The position numbers and the translations under genes are program-made. Positions 56,288-63,973 of a DNA stretch of 64,000 nucleotides are shown piece after piece (position 1 is the first letter of the stretch; each line of letters opens with the position of its first letter). Source of the DNA: Shewanella indica (GTDB taxonomy: Bacteria > Pseudomonadota > Gammaproteobacteria > Enterobacterales > Shewanellaceae); NCBI RefSeq assembly GCF_002836975.1, contig NZ_NIJK01000047.1, positions 222,951 to 286,950 of the forward strand. Reading direction: 5' to 3'. Below the pieces are notes generated by a model. The model searched no databases. It saw only the letters and a program-made list of their open reading frames with translations, and was not told the origin of the DNA.

Positions 56288-57673
56288 GTGAAAAAAGATA
56301 TAAGTTACCTAACCATATTTTTCCTTGGATTAATAACATTAACAGGATGCAATAATTATCCTGACCAAGCAAAGCTCGATTTTCAATCAGATATACCCCA
56401 ACACCAGATATCCTCAGCTGCAAAAAATGTACATCTGATCCCGGTAGACGATGTTGACCTAAAAGAGTGGTTGACACAGCTAAAAGAACTGGAACAAGGC
56501 ACACTCAAGGAAATTCGTGGTCATGAAATCACGGATGAAACCTTCAAAGACGTATTATCTATTGCTAAAAAGATGACTGAAAGTCCACTGGGAAAACGCC
56601 CTGCGCCGAACGGTGAAATAGGCACAGTCGCGCAGTTTCTTACACTAGAAGGCCAGCTTTATTTACACGATAAAACACTGAACGAGTCTATTAATAGACA
56701 CAAAGCAGCGATTCAGAGCAACCAAGAAATCTTGGCACAATTGAAAGATGTACACGAACGCAGTTCAGCAGCAACCGCAAAGCTCAACGCCATATTGAAG
56801 CCATATGATGAAAAACTGGCAGCATTAAAATCCGAAGCCATATCCGCGCAAGAAGCTATGAATACTGCACTAAAGCAACTGAACCCACTGGACTTTAATG
56901 TCAGAGATTTTAATATAAAAGCCAGTTGGATCAATTTCAAAGTAAATAATGATACTGCGCCTGATTGTGTGTCCATTATCGAAAATCGCTATAAAAATTA
57001 TAGCCGCGCCGGTGGTATTCTGCCATTACCTGCCGTGAAAGGAGCCGATGGCAAATTTTATTGTTCCTATATGGATTCTATTGGTGGTGGGCAAAATACT
57101 CAGGCCCATTTTGTTGCCGCACTGAAGTCCTCAGGCATAGACAAAGCGGTGATAAATTATGTTAAAGCATCGGTTATATTGGACGTTGATACAGACTATG
57201 TAACCGACCAACGCAAAAATGCGGAACGAGCCGAAACTGACTTAAAATCCCAGATCAATTTGATGAGCTATTCAGAGCGCAGAACCTGGGAACAGGCACA
57301 AAAGAGAATTGAATCAGAGCAAGAATATATTAAAATGCTTGAGGACGATAATTCTGATGTTAATCGTCAACGAATTTATAGAGAAAACCTAGCCGACTCC
57401 GTTCAACAATTATTTACTCGCTATGCTATTTACCTGCTTGCTGAAGATCATGAATTACTTACTTTTGACGAAAATGGCGAACTGCAACTTACCGGGAGTG
57501 GCCAATATGTACTTATCAATGAGATTGACCCAACCAGACCAACCTATACGTTGATTGACGCCAACAAGTTTAAGGAGCAGGAAGTTATGCTAATAGCATC
57601 AGCCCCTAGGCAATATGAAAAATTCAAAAATTTTGCACAAGGGCTTGCAGGAAGGCTATTTGAGAAAGGCTAA
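56288..57673 (+). CDS. Coiled-coil lipoprotein
   Basis: 461 residues starting at GTG 56288, 7 nt after AAGGA. The signal sequence YLTIFFLGLITLTGCNN has lipobox LTGC. The mature protein is mostly helical with two long coiled-coil stretches (about 130-205, HKAAIQSNQEILAQLKDVHERSSAATAKLNAIL; and 300-370, RKNAERAETDLKSQINLMSYSERRTWEQAQKRIESEQEYIKML) around a small Cys-containing middle domain. No family is known to me. It is 163 nt downstream of the OB-like gene and may share its transcript. Confidence 0.8.
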   Translation: MKKDISYLTIFFLGLITLTGCNNYPDQAKLDFQSDIPQHQISSAAKNVHLIPVDDVDLKEWLTQLKELEQGTLKEIRGHEITDETFKDVLSIAKKMTESPLGKRPAPNGEIGTVAQFLTLEGQLYLHDKTLNESINRHKAAIQSNQEILAQLKDVHERSSAATAKLNAILKPYDEKLAALKSEAISAQEAMNTALKQLNPLDFNVRDFNIKASWINFKVNNDTAPDCVSIIENRYKNYSRAGGILPLPAVKGADGKFYCSYMDSIGGGQNTQAHFVAALKSSGIDKAVINYVKASVILDVDTDYVTDQRKNAERAETDLKSQINLMSYSERRTWEQAQKRIESEQEYIKMLEDDNSDVNRQRIYRENLADSVQQLFTRYAIYLLAEDHELLTFDENGELQLTGSGQYVLINEIDPTRPTYTLIDANKFKEQEVMLIASAPRQYEKFKNFAQGLAGRLFEKG

Positions 57674-57764
57674 ACATGAATACCTGAAAGTCCCTGTGTA
57701 ATCACAAAGGGACTTAACAATTCAACGATTAAAATAGTTACGTGATGACAAAAGCTAAAAATAT

Positions 57765-57794
57765 TTACGGGAAATCTGTAAAAATACGTATCTT
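57765..57794 (+). promoter_or_regulatory. Bipartite promoter-like motif, copy 2
   Basis: TTACG (57765-57769), 15 nt, TACGTATCTT (57785-57794), identical blocks and spacing to copy 1; both are followed within 12-15 nt by GCTTTTTAT. It lies 146 nt before the TM2-like gene. Confidence 0.6.
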
Positions 57795-57940
57795 GCATTC
57801 ATCATCGCTTTTTATATAAGTGCTCATAATATAAGAACCACCAACATGACCGTGACCGCTTACACCAAATCGACCATAAAGATCAATTAGTGTGTGCGTC
57901 AGGTTATAAATATTTTATAAAAAAGCATGGAGAGTAACAG

Positions 57941-58219
57941 ATGAATGACGCAATTAAACTAGCCCGCTTACAAAATGAAATGAAAAACTCAACCACGGCG
58001 TTAGTGCTGGGATTCTTCATTCCAGGTGCCGCCCAAATGTACGCTGGCAGTGTAGGATTCGGAGTTATTAATTTTATTCTTTGCGTGGTACTTGCTATCA
58101 CTATTGTTGCCAGCCCTATTGCATTTATACTCTGGGCACTTTCAATGTACTGGGGCTATAAAGGTGTCATTGCATTCAACAATGAAGTGATCAAGAAGAT
58201 GGAAAGTCAGGGAGCTTGA
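57941..58219 (+). CDS. TM2-domain-like small membrane protein
   Basis: 92 residues. STTALVLGFFIPGAAQMYAGSVGFGVINFILCVVLAITIVASPIAFILWALSMYWGYKGV is a TM2-type two-helix hairpin with the usual G-x-x-x-x-PG-A-x-x-x-Y-x-G turn. The short charged N- and C-termini are cytoplasmic-like. GGAGAG precedes the ATG. TM2 proteins often accompany secreted or toxin-like cargo, but no function is assigned. Preceded by promoter motif copy 2. Confidence 0.8.
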   Translation: MNDAIKLARLQNEMKNSTTALVLGFFIPGAAQMYAGSVGFGVINFILCVVLAITIVASPIAFILWALSMYWGYKGVIAFNNEVIKKMESQGA

Positions 58220-58804
58220 CATATTTCCGTCAAGCTAAGCTCACTTTACATCAGATTTAGTAAGTGCAATATTTTTGGGCCAATGTCCGGTTGGTGCATC
58301 CCGGCATTTTGAAGTCAAGATGATGCAGTTCATGCTGATACAGCCAATGTTGGATATCGCATGTATCAAAGTAAGATTGCCTTGGTCAAGGTCAAGAACA
58401 ACACCAAGGCAATCCGTATTTTACAGCCAAACCATGCCGGTCTGCCCGGGTCTGCTTGGGTCAATAGTCGCCAGCTTTTATCTTATGATGAACTAACGAT
58501 CACCCCAGTTTAAATAGCCAGCCGATAACAATCCATTCAGAAACAAATACCCTGTTTTTGACTGACATCTCAAATTTCAACACGGCTCTTACGCCTTTTT
58601 CCACAGATCCCGTAGCTGGAAAACAAGCTCCAATTGTCTCATGGTATTCCGATAAAACCCAAATAAGTCATTGCATTAATTGGCTAAATGCCGCACAGCC
58701 CAGTGTGCCAAAGCCAAAAACCGCAAGCATAGAAACTCATTTCCCCCACTGTGGCGACTGAGTCTGAAAGAGAAAAATCTGCAACATACCTGAGAGTACA
58801 GTCT
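58220..58804. other. 585-bp interval with hairpin and a short frame
   Basis: Holds a perfect 11-bp inverted repeat GATTGCCTTGG (58375-58385) / CCAAGGCAATC (58404-58414) with an 18-nt loop, lying inside a 50-codon plus-strand frame (58361-58513, MYQSKIALVKVKNNTKAIRI start) that has protein-like composition but no ribosome-binding site. A weaker version of the promoter motif occurs at 58589-58614. Probably the trace of a gene plus the control region of the next operon. Confidence 0.5.
58589..58614 (+). promoter_or_regulatory. Bipartite motif, weaker copy 3
   Basis: TTACG (58589-58593) followed at the same 17-nt distance by CGTA (58611-58614), as in copies 1 and 2; the wider -10 block agrees at 6 of 10 positions. 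It lies about 190 nt before the Ig-like lipoprotein gene. Confidence 0.4.
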
Positions 58805-60676
58805 ATGAAGCGTAAAGATGTTCCACTTTCCATATTATTGGCACTCGCCCTCACTGCCTGTGGCGGCGGTGGCGACGAATCATCTGGAAATAACGGCGGC
58901 ACTACCACGCCACCATCTGCACCAAATACGGCGCCGGTGATCAGCGGTCTGTCAGACGCGTACCAAATGATGGAACGCACTGAATTATCCATCCCCTTTA
59001 CTGTGACGGATGCAGAAGGTGACACCATCACCCTGTCGGCAACCTCATCTAACGCGGCCGTAACCGTCAGCCACACTGACAATACACTTAAGTTGGTTGC
59101 GGCTGACATCAGTCAAACCATGTCGGTCACCATCACCTTAAAAGCAAATGACGGTAAAACCAGTTCCAGTAAATCATTCACGCTTAAAGTGACCAACAAC
59201 CAAGCGCCGCTGATAAGCGGTCTGTCAGGCAGTTACCAGATGGAGGAAAACGCCCAATTAACCGTGCCCTTCACTGTGACAGACGCAGAGGATGACACCA
59301 TTACAGTGTCTGCAATATCTTCAGCCCCCGAAGTCACCGTCAGCCATAACGGCAATTCGCTGTTGCTGGTGGCAGGAGAAATCGCTCAGGACGTCACATC
59401 CACTATCACCCTCACAGCCAACGACGGCCAAAACAGCGCCCATACGTCGTTTACGCTCAGCATCACCGACAAACCTGTGCCAACCAAAGCACCGGTTATC
59501 TCATGGGCGGCCGACTATGGCACCGAGCCTCTGTTCGCCGTTAACGAAAAGACCTTAGAGGACTTCGTATTTACCTTGTCCGATGAAGACAGTGACATCA
59601 CAAACCTTACTGTTACCGGCACGGTCACCGTCCTCAACGCAGCGAGTGACTACGAAAAACAGCGTATTGCAGACAACTTTTCATTAGTGGTTGATAAAGT
59701 AACCGGTGTCGCCAGAGCCACTATTCCGAACGTTGACGGCCGCGCATCCGTTGCCATTGCACTCACCGCAACCGATGAAAAAGGCAATACTGCCGCCACA
59801 AGCGAGATGAGGTTACACTTCAACCAAAGAGACAGTATCGGCTACCTAGATGATTACACCGGCAAGTATCCCTCGGTTGGTATCAGCTCTACTGTGTCAC
59901 TTTTCTTTATCTCATCTAACGAGACCAGCCAGACCAGCCAGACCAGCCTGGCCTCAGTTGAGTACGCAAACCCCGACTATATACTCTCCGACCCGCTCAA
60001 CATCAGCGGCATCAGCAAGAGCCAGTTCACGATAACGCCAACCGAGGCTGTAGCAGGCGAGTTGGTGGTCCTGAAAGCAAGGTTCTTTATGGGCGAGGCT
60101 AATGGTGTATCAAGCTACTCGGAGCAAGACATAAAAATAAAAACGCTACTTGCAGGATCGCTGGAAGAATCCTGGAGTCAACAGATTGCAGAGATGAACA
60201 ATAAACTCAAATACGCTTTCGAGTACCAAAAGATTGCCAACTATATTAATCACGAGTTGTTTTTCTCTGGCAACATCAGCAGCAATGATTACATAACCAA
60301 TGCAAGAAAAATAAAGCTTTCTGATTATGGGAATATCTACAAATCAGCTCAGTATACCAATGCCAGATATGAAAATGCCATTAACCAATTTTATCAACAA
60401 GAAGAAGGCATGCCGAGCACAATAGACAGCTTCATCACCGGCCAAATAGCCATGTTTGACGCAGGAGTAAACGCGCCTTCTCAATCAGTAGCCCTGGTGA
60501 ACCAACTGATAAACGTTCTGCATCCAAACGAATATCGCTTTGACGAGCAGCCGCTGATAAAACTCGAAGACGGCAGTTATTCACGCTTTATCGGCAATAC
60601 GCTTTATGGCGAATATGTCGACGGTCGTTGGCAGTTCAGCGCTAAGTACGACTTTTTAAATCGTATTTTAATGTAA
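58805..60676 (+). CDS. Surface lipoprotein with Ig/cadherin-like repeats
   Basis: 623 residues. Lipoprotein signal LSILLALALTACGGGG, then a Gly/Ser/Thr/Pro linker. Two clearly repeated beta domains of about 85 residues each follow (APVISGLSDAYQMMERTELSIPFTVTDAEGDTI and APLISGLSGSYQMEENAQLTVPFTVTDAEDDTI), then a third diverged one (VISWAADYGTEPLFAVNEKTLEDFVFTLSDEDSDI). The C-terminal 230 residues are helical and Asn/Tyr/Gln-rich. The VTDAEGDT motif suggests calcium-binding Ig-like folds. Start at ATG 58805; the frame extends upstream to GTG 58751. The subtilisin gene follows 24 nt later, so the pair is an operon and may act together at the cell surface. Confidence 0.82.
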   Translation: MKRKDVPLSILLALALTACGGGGDESSGNNGGTTTPPSAPNTAPVISGLSDAYQMMERTELSIPFTVTDAEGDTITLSATSSNAAVTVSHTDNTLKLVAADISQTMSVTITLKANDGKTSSSKSFTLKVTNNQAPLISGLSGSYQMEENAQLTVPFTVTDAEDDTITVSAISSAPEVTVSHNGNSLLLVAGEIAQDVTSTITLTANDGQNSAHTSFTLSITDKPVPTKAPVISWAADYGTEPLFAVNEKTLEDFVFTLSDEDSDITNLTVTGTVTVLNAASDYEKQRIADNFSLVVDKVTGVARATIPNVDGRASVAIALTATDEKGNTAATSEMRLHFNQRDSIGYLDDYTGKYPSVGISSTVSLFFISSNETSQTSQTSLASVEYANPDYILSDPLNISGISKSQFTITPTEAVAGELVVLKARFFMGEANGVSSYSEQDIKIKTLLAGSLEESWSQQIAEMNNKLKYAFEYQKIANYINHELFFSGNISSNDYITNARKIKLSDYGNIYKSAQYTNARYENAINQFYQQEEGMPSTIDSFITGQIAMFDAGVNAPSQSVALVNQLINVLHPNEYRFDEQPLIKLEDGSYSRFIGNTLYGEYVDGRWQFSAKYDFLNRILM

Positions 60677-60700
60677 CCACTTACATAAACGGATCATAGC

Positions 60701-62692
60701 ATGAAAAAAATCAGTGTATTTCAAGGTGTAATGGGTTTGCCGCTGCTACTCTTGGCTACCTCTGCGTTAGCCAACAGTCAAGTAATCGTTAAGTGGAATG
60801 ACATTCGTGAACTTAACAGCGTAGAAGACAATAGTCTCGTTAACGGGGTTTTAGTTAAAAAATTCGAAAAGTCCACATTCGGCGGCTATTCTGTATTGGT
60901 TGCAGATGATAGTGAAATTGATGTAAATGCGATCATCAAGCTATTACAGGAAAGCGGTCTCTTCTCCTATGTTGTGGAAGATAAAAAGGTATCGATTGAA
61001 AAACCTCAGTCGACAAACCTGGTTACTGGCACACCAACGAAGAGATCAAACAAAAGTAAAACGCCAATTACTTATTCGATTGATCTTAACAAATATAAAG
61101 ATCCGCTTGTTGAGAAAGAGTTTTACCATGATGTGCAAAAAGCGTTTGCCAATGGTGCAACATCAGCATTTGATGCAATGACGGTTTTTGAAAATAATTT
61201 AGGTAGAAAAGCCAGAGTTGCCATTATTGACTCAGGTTATTTTCCTCATGAAGATATGGTTGCTCCTGTTGAGCAAGCCAGATTTGTGAGAGCAGAATCA
61301 TATTATGTTTCAAGTGGAAATTACACATATAAAAATGCGGTAGATTGCACAACAAAAGATCCTAACAACAGCGGTCTTGATTCTGTATGCTCTGCATCAA
61401 ATATCGTTGAAATTACAGAACAAAGCAATAATGCACTTGATAAATCATGGAAACCATCAAAATTTGAATATGATGCTGGAAAAGGTGAAAATGTTCCAGT
61501 TGAATATGAAATTTGTGTCAATGGTCACGGTTTGAGTGTTGCAGGTACAATTGCAGCAATTCAAAACAATGGCAAAGGTGTTTCTTCTGCTATCGGTTCT
61601 GATTATGTTGAAATTGTTCCAGTAAAAGTTATTGACTCATGCAGCAATGATGCGTGGAGTTCAGATATTATCAAAGCAATTTATTGGGCTTCTGAAAGTG
61701 ATGATGTTTTTGAAGGTGTAACCAAAATTTCAAGTGCTGCTGATGTTATTAATTTAAGTTTGGGTTCATCAAAGCCAGAAATTTGTGAGTCAGGATATAA
61801 CCTTTTGGCAGATGCTGTAAAATATGCAAATGAAAAAGGTATTGTTGTTGTGGCTTCATTGGGTAACGAAGGTATTGCAGGTGAAACATTTACTCCTGCT
61901 ACATGTCACGGAATTATCCCTGTTGCAGCAAATGATTCTTTCGGCCAGTTGACAGACTTCTCAAACTTCTTAAGTGAGCAACAAACGGTATCCACCGTAG
62001 GTCAACAAGTTGTAACGCCAACAATTAACACCCACATCTACAAAGATCCAGAAAACTACAGTATATATTGCCAAGGTGAAACTACCAGTTGTTATGCTGA
62101 AAAACAAGGTACAAGTATTGCTGCGCCAATAGTATCTGGTTTGGTGGCTTTGGTTAAGATGCAAAACCCCAGTTTGAATCCTGATGAAATTTTTGAAGTG
62201 ATTTATAATTCTGGTAACGAATTTCATGAAAGTGAAGTCGGTAGTGTGACCTCAATGTTCAGAAAGGCACCAGACAATAGAATTGTTAACTTTAAAAATG
62301 CACTCATCGCTGCAAATTATAAATTGCATGTTGGTGAAAAATCAGTGACTCAGTTAATGGGTAATGTTACTGATAATTATGCAAATGACATGATTAGTAA
62401 GTACGGTAAAGAAAAGGTCTGCTCAACATATAAGCTTGATTGGAGCGATATCTATCAGTCGAATTCCCACGATGTAACGTTTGAAGTGTATGGAAACAAT
62501 ATTGCTGGTTCCATGACGGATGCCAACTCCACACTGATAGAAACTGAGGATATGTCACCACGGACTGAAAACAGCATGGTAATTACCAAGCAGTATGCCA
62601 ACTACGGTGTAAGAGTTTGCAAAGGCAACAATTGCTCTGCGATAGAACCTTTCAGTTTTAGTTCTGCCGAAGTGAACTCTTCCTGTTTATAA
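60701..62692 (+). CDS. Secreted subtilisin-family (S8) serine peptidase
   Basis: 663 residues. A signal peptide (VFQGVMGLPLLLLATSALA) and a possible inhibitory prodomain to about residue 110 precede the S8 catalytic domain: Asp 177 (VAIIDSGY), His 276 (VNGHGLSVAGTIA), oxyanion Asn 389 (SLGNEG) and Ser 472 (QGTSIAAPIVSG). All are intact. Several Cys (for example CVNGHG, DSC, EIC, ATCHG, YCQ, SCY) suggest disulfides. A roughly 130-residue C-terminal extension follows. The coding sequence between about 61,100 and 62,350 is markedly A/T-rich with many Lys/Asn/Asp codons, unlike the neighbours, hinting at separate origin. Last gene of the operon. Confidence 0.93.
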   Translation: MKKISVFQGVMGLPLLLLATSALANSQVIVKWNDIRELNSVEDNSLVNGVLVKKFEKSTFGGYSVLVADDSEIDVNAIIKLLQESGLFSYVVEDKKVSIEKPQSTNLVTGTPTKRSNKSKTPITYSIDLNKYKDPLVEKEFYHDVQKAFANGATSAFDAMTVFENNLGRKARVAIIDSGYFPHEDMVAPVEQARFVRAESYYVSSGNYTYKNAVDCTTKDPNNSGLDSVCSASNIVEITEQSNNALDKSWKPSKFEYDAGKGENVPVEYEICVNGHGLSVAGTIAAIQNNGKGVSSAIGSDYVEIVPVKVIDSCSNDAWSSDIIKAIYWASESDDVFEGVTKISSAADVINLSLGSSKPEICESGYNLLADAVKYANEKGIVVVASLGNEGIAGETFTPATCHGIIPVAANDSFGQLTDFSNFLSEQQTVSTVGQQVVTPTINTHIYKDPENYSIYCQGETTSCYAEKQGTSIAAPIVSGLVALVKMQNPSLNPDEIFEVIYNSGNEFHESEVGSVTSMFRKAPDNRIVNFKNALIAANYKLHVGEKSVTQLMGNVTDNYANDMISKYGKEKVCSTYKLDWSDIYQSNSHDVTFEVYGNNIAGSMTDANSTLIETEDMSPRTENSMVITKQYANYGVRVCKGNNCSAIEPFSFSSAEVNSSCL

Positions 62693-62699
62693 GACACAT

Positions 62700-62717
62700 G
62701 CAGCCCATTTGGGCTGC
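62700..62717 (+). terminator. Hairpin after the subtilisin gene
   Basis: GCAGCCC-ATTT-GGGCTGC, 8 nt after the stop; 7-bp stem without a U-tract. Confidence 0.55.
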
Positions 62718-62755
62718 CTCCCCCTCAGTAAATGCTGTTAATCTTTGAGGTGAAT

Positions 62756-63007
62756 ATGGAACTCTCAGTCAAGGTACTCGAAGGTATTATGCTTAGTGGC
62801 ACAAAGCACTCCGAAACCGATGTGTACACCAGCGGTCGCGGCACTCGCCTGGACCCTGTCAAAATTGAACCTGTAAAGACCACCATTCATGAATTTTGGT
62901 TCAAATGCCTCGATGGCACTGAAAAAAAGGTAAAGCTGTTTAACGATGAAGTTGAAGCACGAGAAGGACATAGACTGGTGCTACTTCAAGGCCAAAACAG
63001 ACGTTGA
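62756..63007 (+). pseudogene. 5' fragment of a membrane-protein gene cut by the island end
   Basis: 83 codons from an ATG with GAGG before it: MELSVKVLEGIMLSGTKHSETDVYTSG ... TTIHEFWFKCLDGTEKKVKLFNDEVEAREGHRLVLL. The pattern resembles the N-terminal beta domain of larger uncharacterised membrane proteins that continue with helices after this point. Here the frame runs out after a few codons into integrase DNA in another frame, so the 3' part is missing. Judged truncated; a genuine short protein cannot be excluded. Confidence 0.55.
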
Positions 63008-63509
63008 ATATGAAGCTCTATTTAGTCATGCCTCCCCTGCAATTAAAGTGGCCATGGAATTGTCATATTTATGCTGTGCACGACAAGGCGATATACTAAT
63101 GATGCGTACCTCACAACTGCTTGAAAACGGCATTTTCATTGCCCAAAGTAAGACAGGCACCGAGCAGATCAAACTCTGGTCACCGCGGTTACGTGCTGCA
63201 ATTGAACTGGCAAAGTCTTTACCCCAGCCTGGGGTGAGCTCTACTTTTGTTGTATGTAAAGAGGACGGCAGCAAGTGGTCTAGGGATGGCTTCAACGGCC
63301 GTTGGGCTAGCGACAGAAGTAAGGCTAGAAAGGCTACCGGTCTGGCATTGGACTTTACCTTCCACGACCTAAAGGCCAAGGGCATATCCGACATCAAAGG
63401 CACTCTGGCGGAAAAGCAAGCGATATCAGGGCACAAAAATGCCAATCAAACGGCCATCTATGACCGTAAGATTAAGCAAGTTTATGCAGTAGATAGCGCC
63501 AAGAAGTAG
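62997..63509 (+). pseudogene. Tyrosine integrase, C-terminal catalytic part only
   Basis: Integrase similarity starts abruptly at TDVEYEALFSHASPAIKVAMELSYLCCARQGDIL and runs to SGHKNANQTAIYDRK. Arg (CCARQGD), Lys (SKTGTEQIK), the HxxK variant (FHDLKAKG, normal for this phage-integrase branch), His (SGHK) and Tyr (AIYDRK) are present. The N-terminal arm- and core-binding domains are absent and no start codon with a ribosome-binding site fits. It lies 85 bp from the tRNA end, where the island integrase should be, so this is probably the disabled island integrase. Confidence 0.82.
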
Positions 63510-63594
63510 CGCTTTTCTTCTGAAATCATCTTCTGAAATTGTTCTGAAGATGATTATTTCAAACAGGAAACTTTTTGTAACCTGTTGATTGAAT

Positions 63595-63656
63595 TGGTAC
63601 CCGAGGACGGACTTGAACCGTCACGCTGTTACCAGCGAGGGATTTTAAATCCCTTG
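63595..63656 (-). repeat. attR: direct repeat within the intact tRNA-Leu
   Basis: The 62 bp shared with 51206-51267; here they form the 3' 62 bp of the tRNA-Leu gene. Confidence 0.92.
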
Positions 63657-63681
63657 TGTCTACCGATTCCACCACTCGGGC
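63595..63681 (-). tRNA. tRNA-Leu(UAA)
   Basis: Complete 87-nt class II tRNA with encoded CCA: acceptor GCCCGAG pairs with CTCGGGT region, D arm TGGAATCGGTAGAC, anticodon stem AGGGA-TTTAAAA-TCCCT giving anticodon TAA, long variable arm CGCTGGTAACAGCG, T arm GGTTCAAGTCC. Its 3' end is the island attachment site. Confidence 0.96.
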
Positions 63682-63723
63682 AAATTGTGCGACAAGGAGC
63701 ATATCTCATCGTCGCTGAAAGAG

Positions 63724-63797
63724 TGGAGGCGCGACCCGGAGTCGAACCGAGATCGACGGATTTGCAATCCGCAGCATAGCCATTCTGCCATCGCGCC
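63724..63797 (-). tRNA. tRNA-Cys(GCA)
   Basis: 74 nt including CCA: acceptor GGCGCGA/TCGCGCC, anticodon loop within GCGGA-TTGCAAA-TCCGT giving GCA, T loop GGTTCGACTCC. It lies 42 bp from tRNA-Leu in the same operon. Confidence 0.96.
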
Positions 63798-63817
63798 CCA
63801 AGCCGTAAGGCTGGGAT

Positions 63818-63893
63818 TGGAGCGACATATCGGGTTCGAACCGATGACCTGTACCTTGGCAAGGTACCGCTCTACCAACTGAGCTAATGTCGC
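63818..63893 (-). tRNA. tRNA-Gly(GCC)
   Basis: 76 nt including CCA: acceptor GCGACAT/ATGTCGC, D arm GCTCAGTTGGTAGAGC, anticodon stem GTACC-TTGCCAA-GGTAC giving GCC, T arm GGTTCGAACCC. Confidence 0.96.
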
Positions 63894-63930
63894 ATCACTT
63901 GTTTGCTTCATCTTCCGAGTTGACAATCAA

Positions 63931-63973
63931 CAAAGGTACCGACCTTCTGTTTTACCAACTGAGCTAATGCCGC
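63931..63973 (-). pseudogene. tRNA-Gly 5'-half pseudogene
   Basis: The acceptor and D-loop start (GCGGCATTAGCTCAGTTGGTA) are like tRNA-Gly, but the D stem is broken (AAAC for GAGC), the anticodon arm is degenerate and no T arm follows. The flank 63953-64000 repeats 63873-63920 with two differences, so it arose by tandem duplication of the tRNA 5' end plus leader. Confidence 0.75.

Larger units (their letters stand above)
51206..63656. mobile_element. Genomic island integrated in tRNA-Leu(UAA)
   Basis: A 62-bp direct repeat (51206-51267 and 63595-63656, one mismatch) brackets about 12.4 kb. The right copy is the 3' end of an intact tRNA-Leu gene and the left copy a displaced fragment, the classic result of tyrosine-integrase insertion. 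An integrase remnant lies beside the tRNA. Cargo: ECF sigma factor, Ser/Thr kinase, OB-like/membrane protein, two lipoproteins, a TM2-like protein and a subtilisin. The mixed AT-rich composition of the plus-strand genes, especially the subtilisin, differs from the flanks and supports transfer. Confidence 0.9.

Noticed and set aside
58558..58761. 67-codon frame before the Ig-like lipoprotein
   Set aside because: No ATG with a ribosome-binding site, no recognisable features, and it overlaps the candidate promoter and the longer upstream reading of the lipoprotein frame.
62946..63509. Reading the integrase fragment as a complete gene from ATG 62946
   Set aside because: The first 17 codons have no integrase similarity, no ribosome-binding site precedes them, and the N-terminal binding domains are missing; called a remnant instead.
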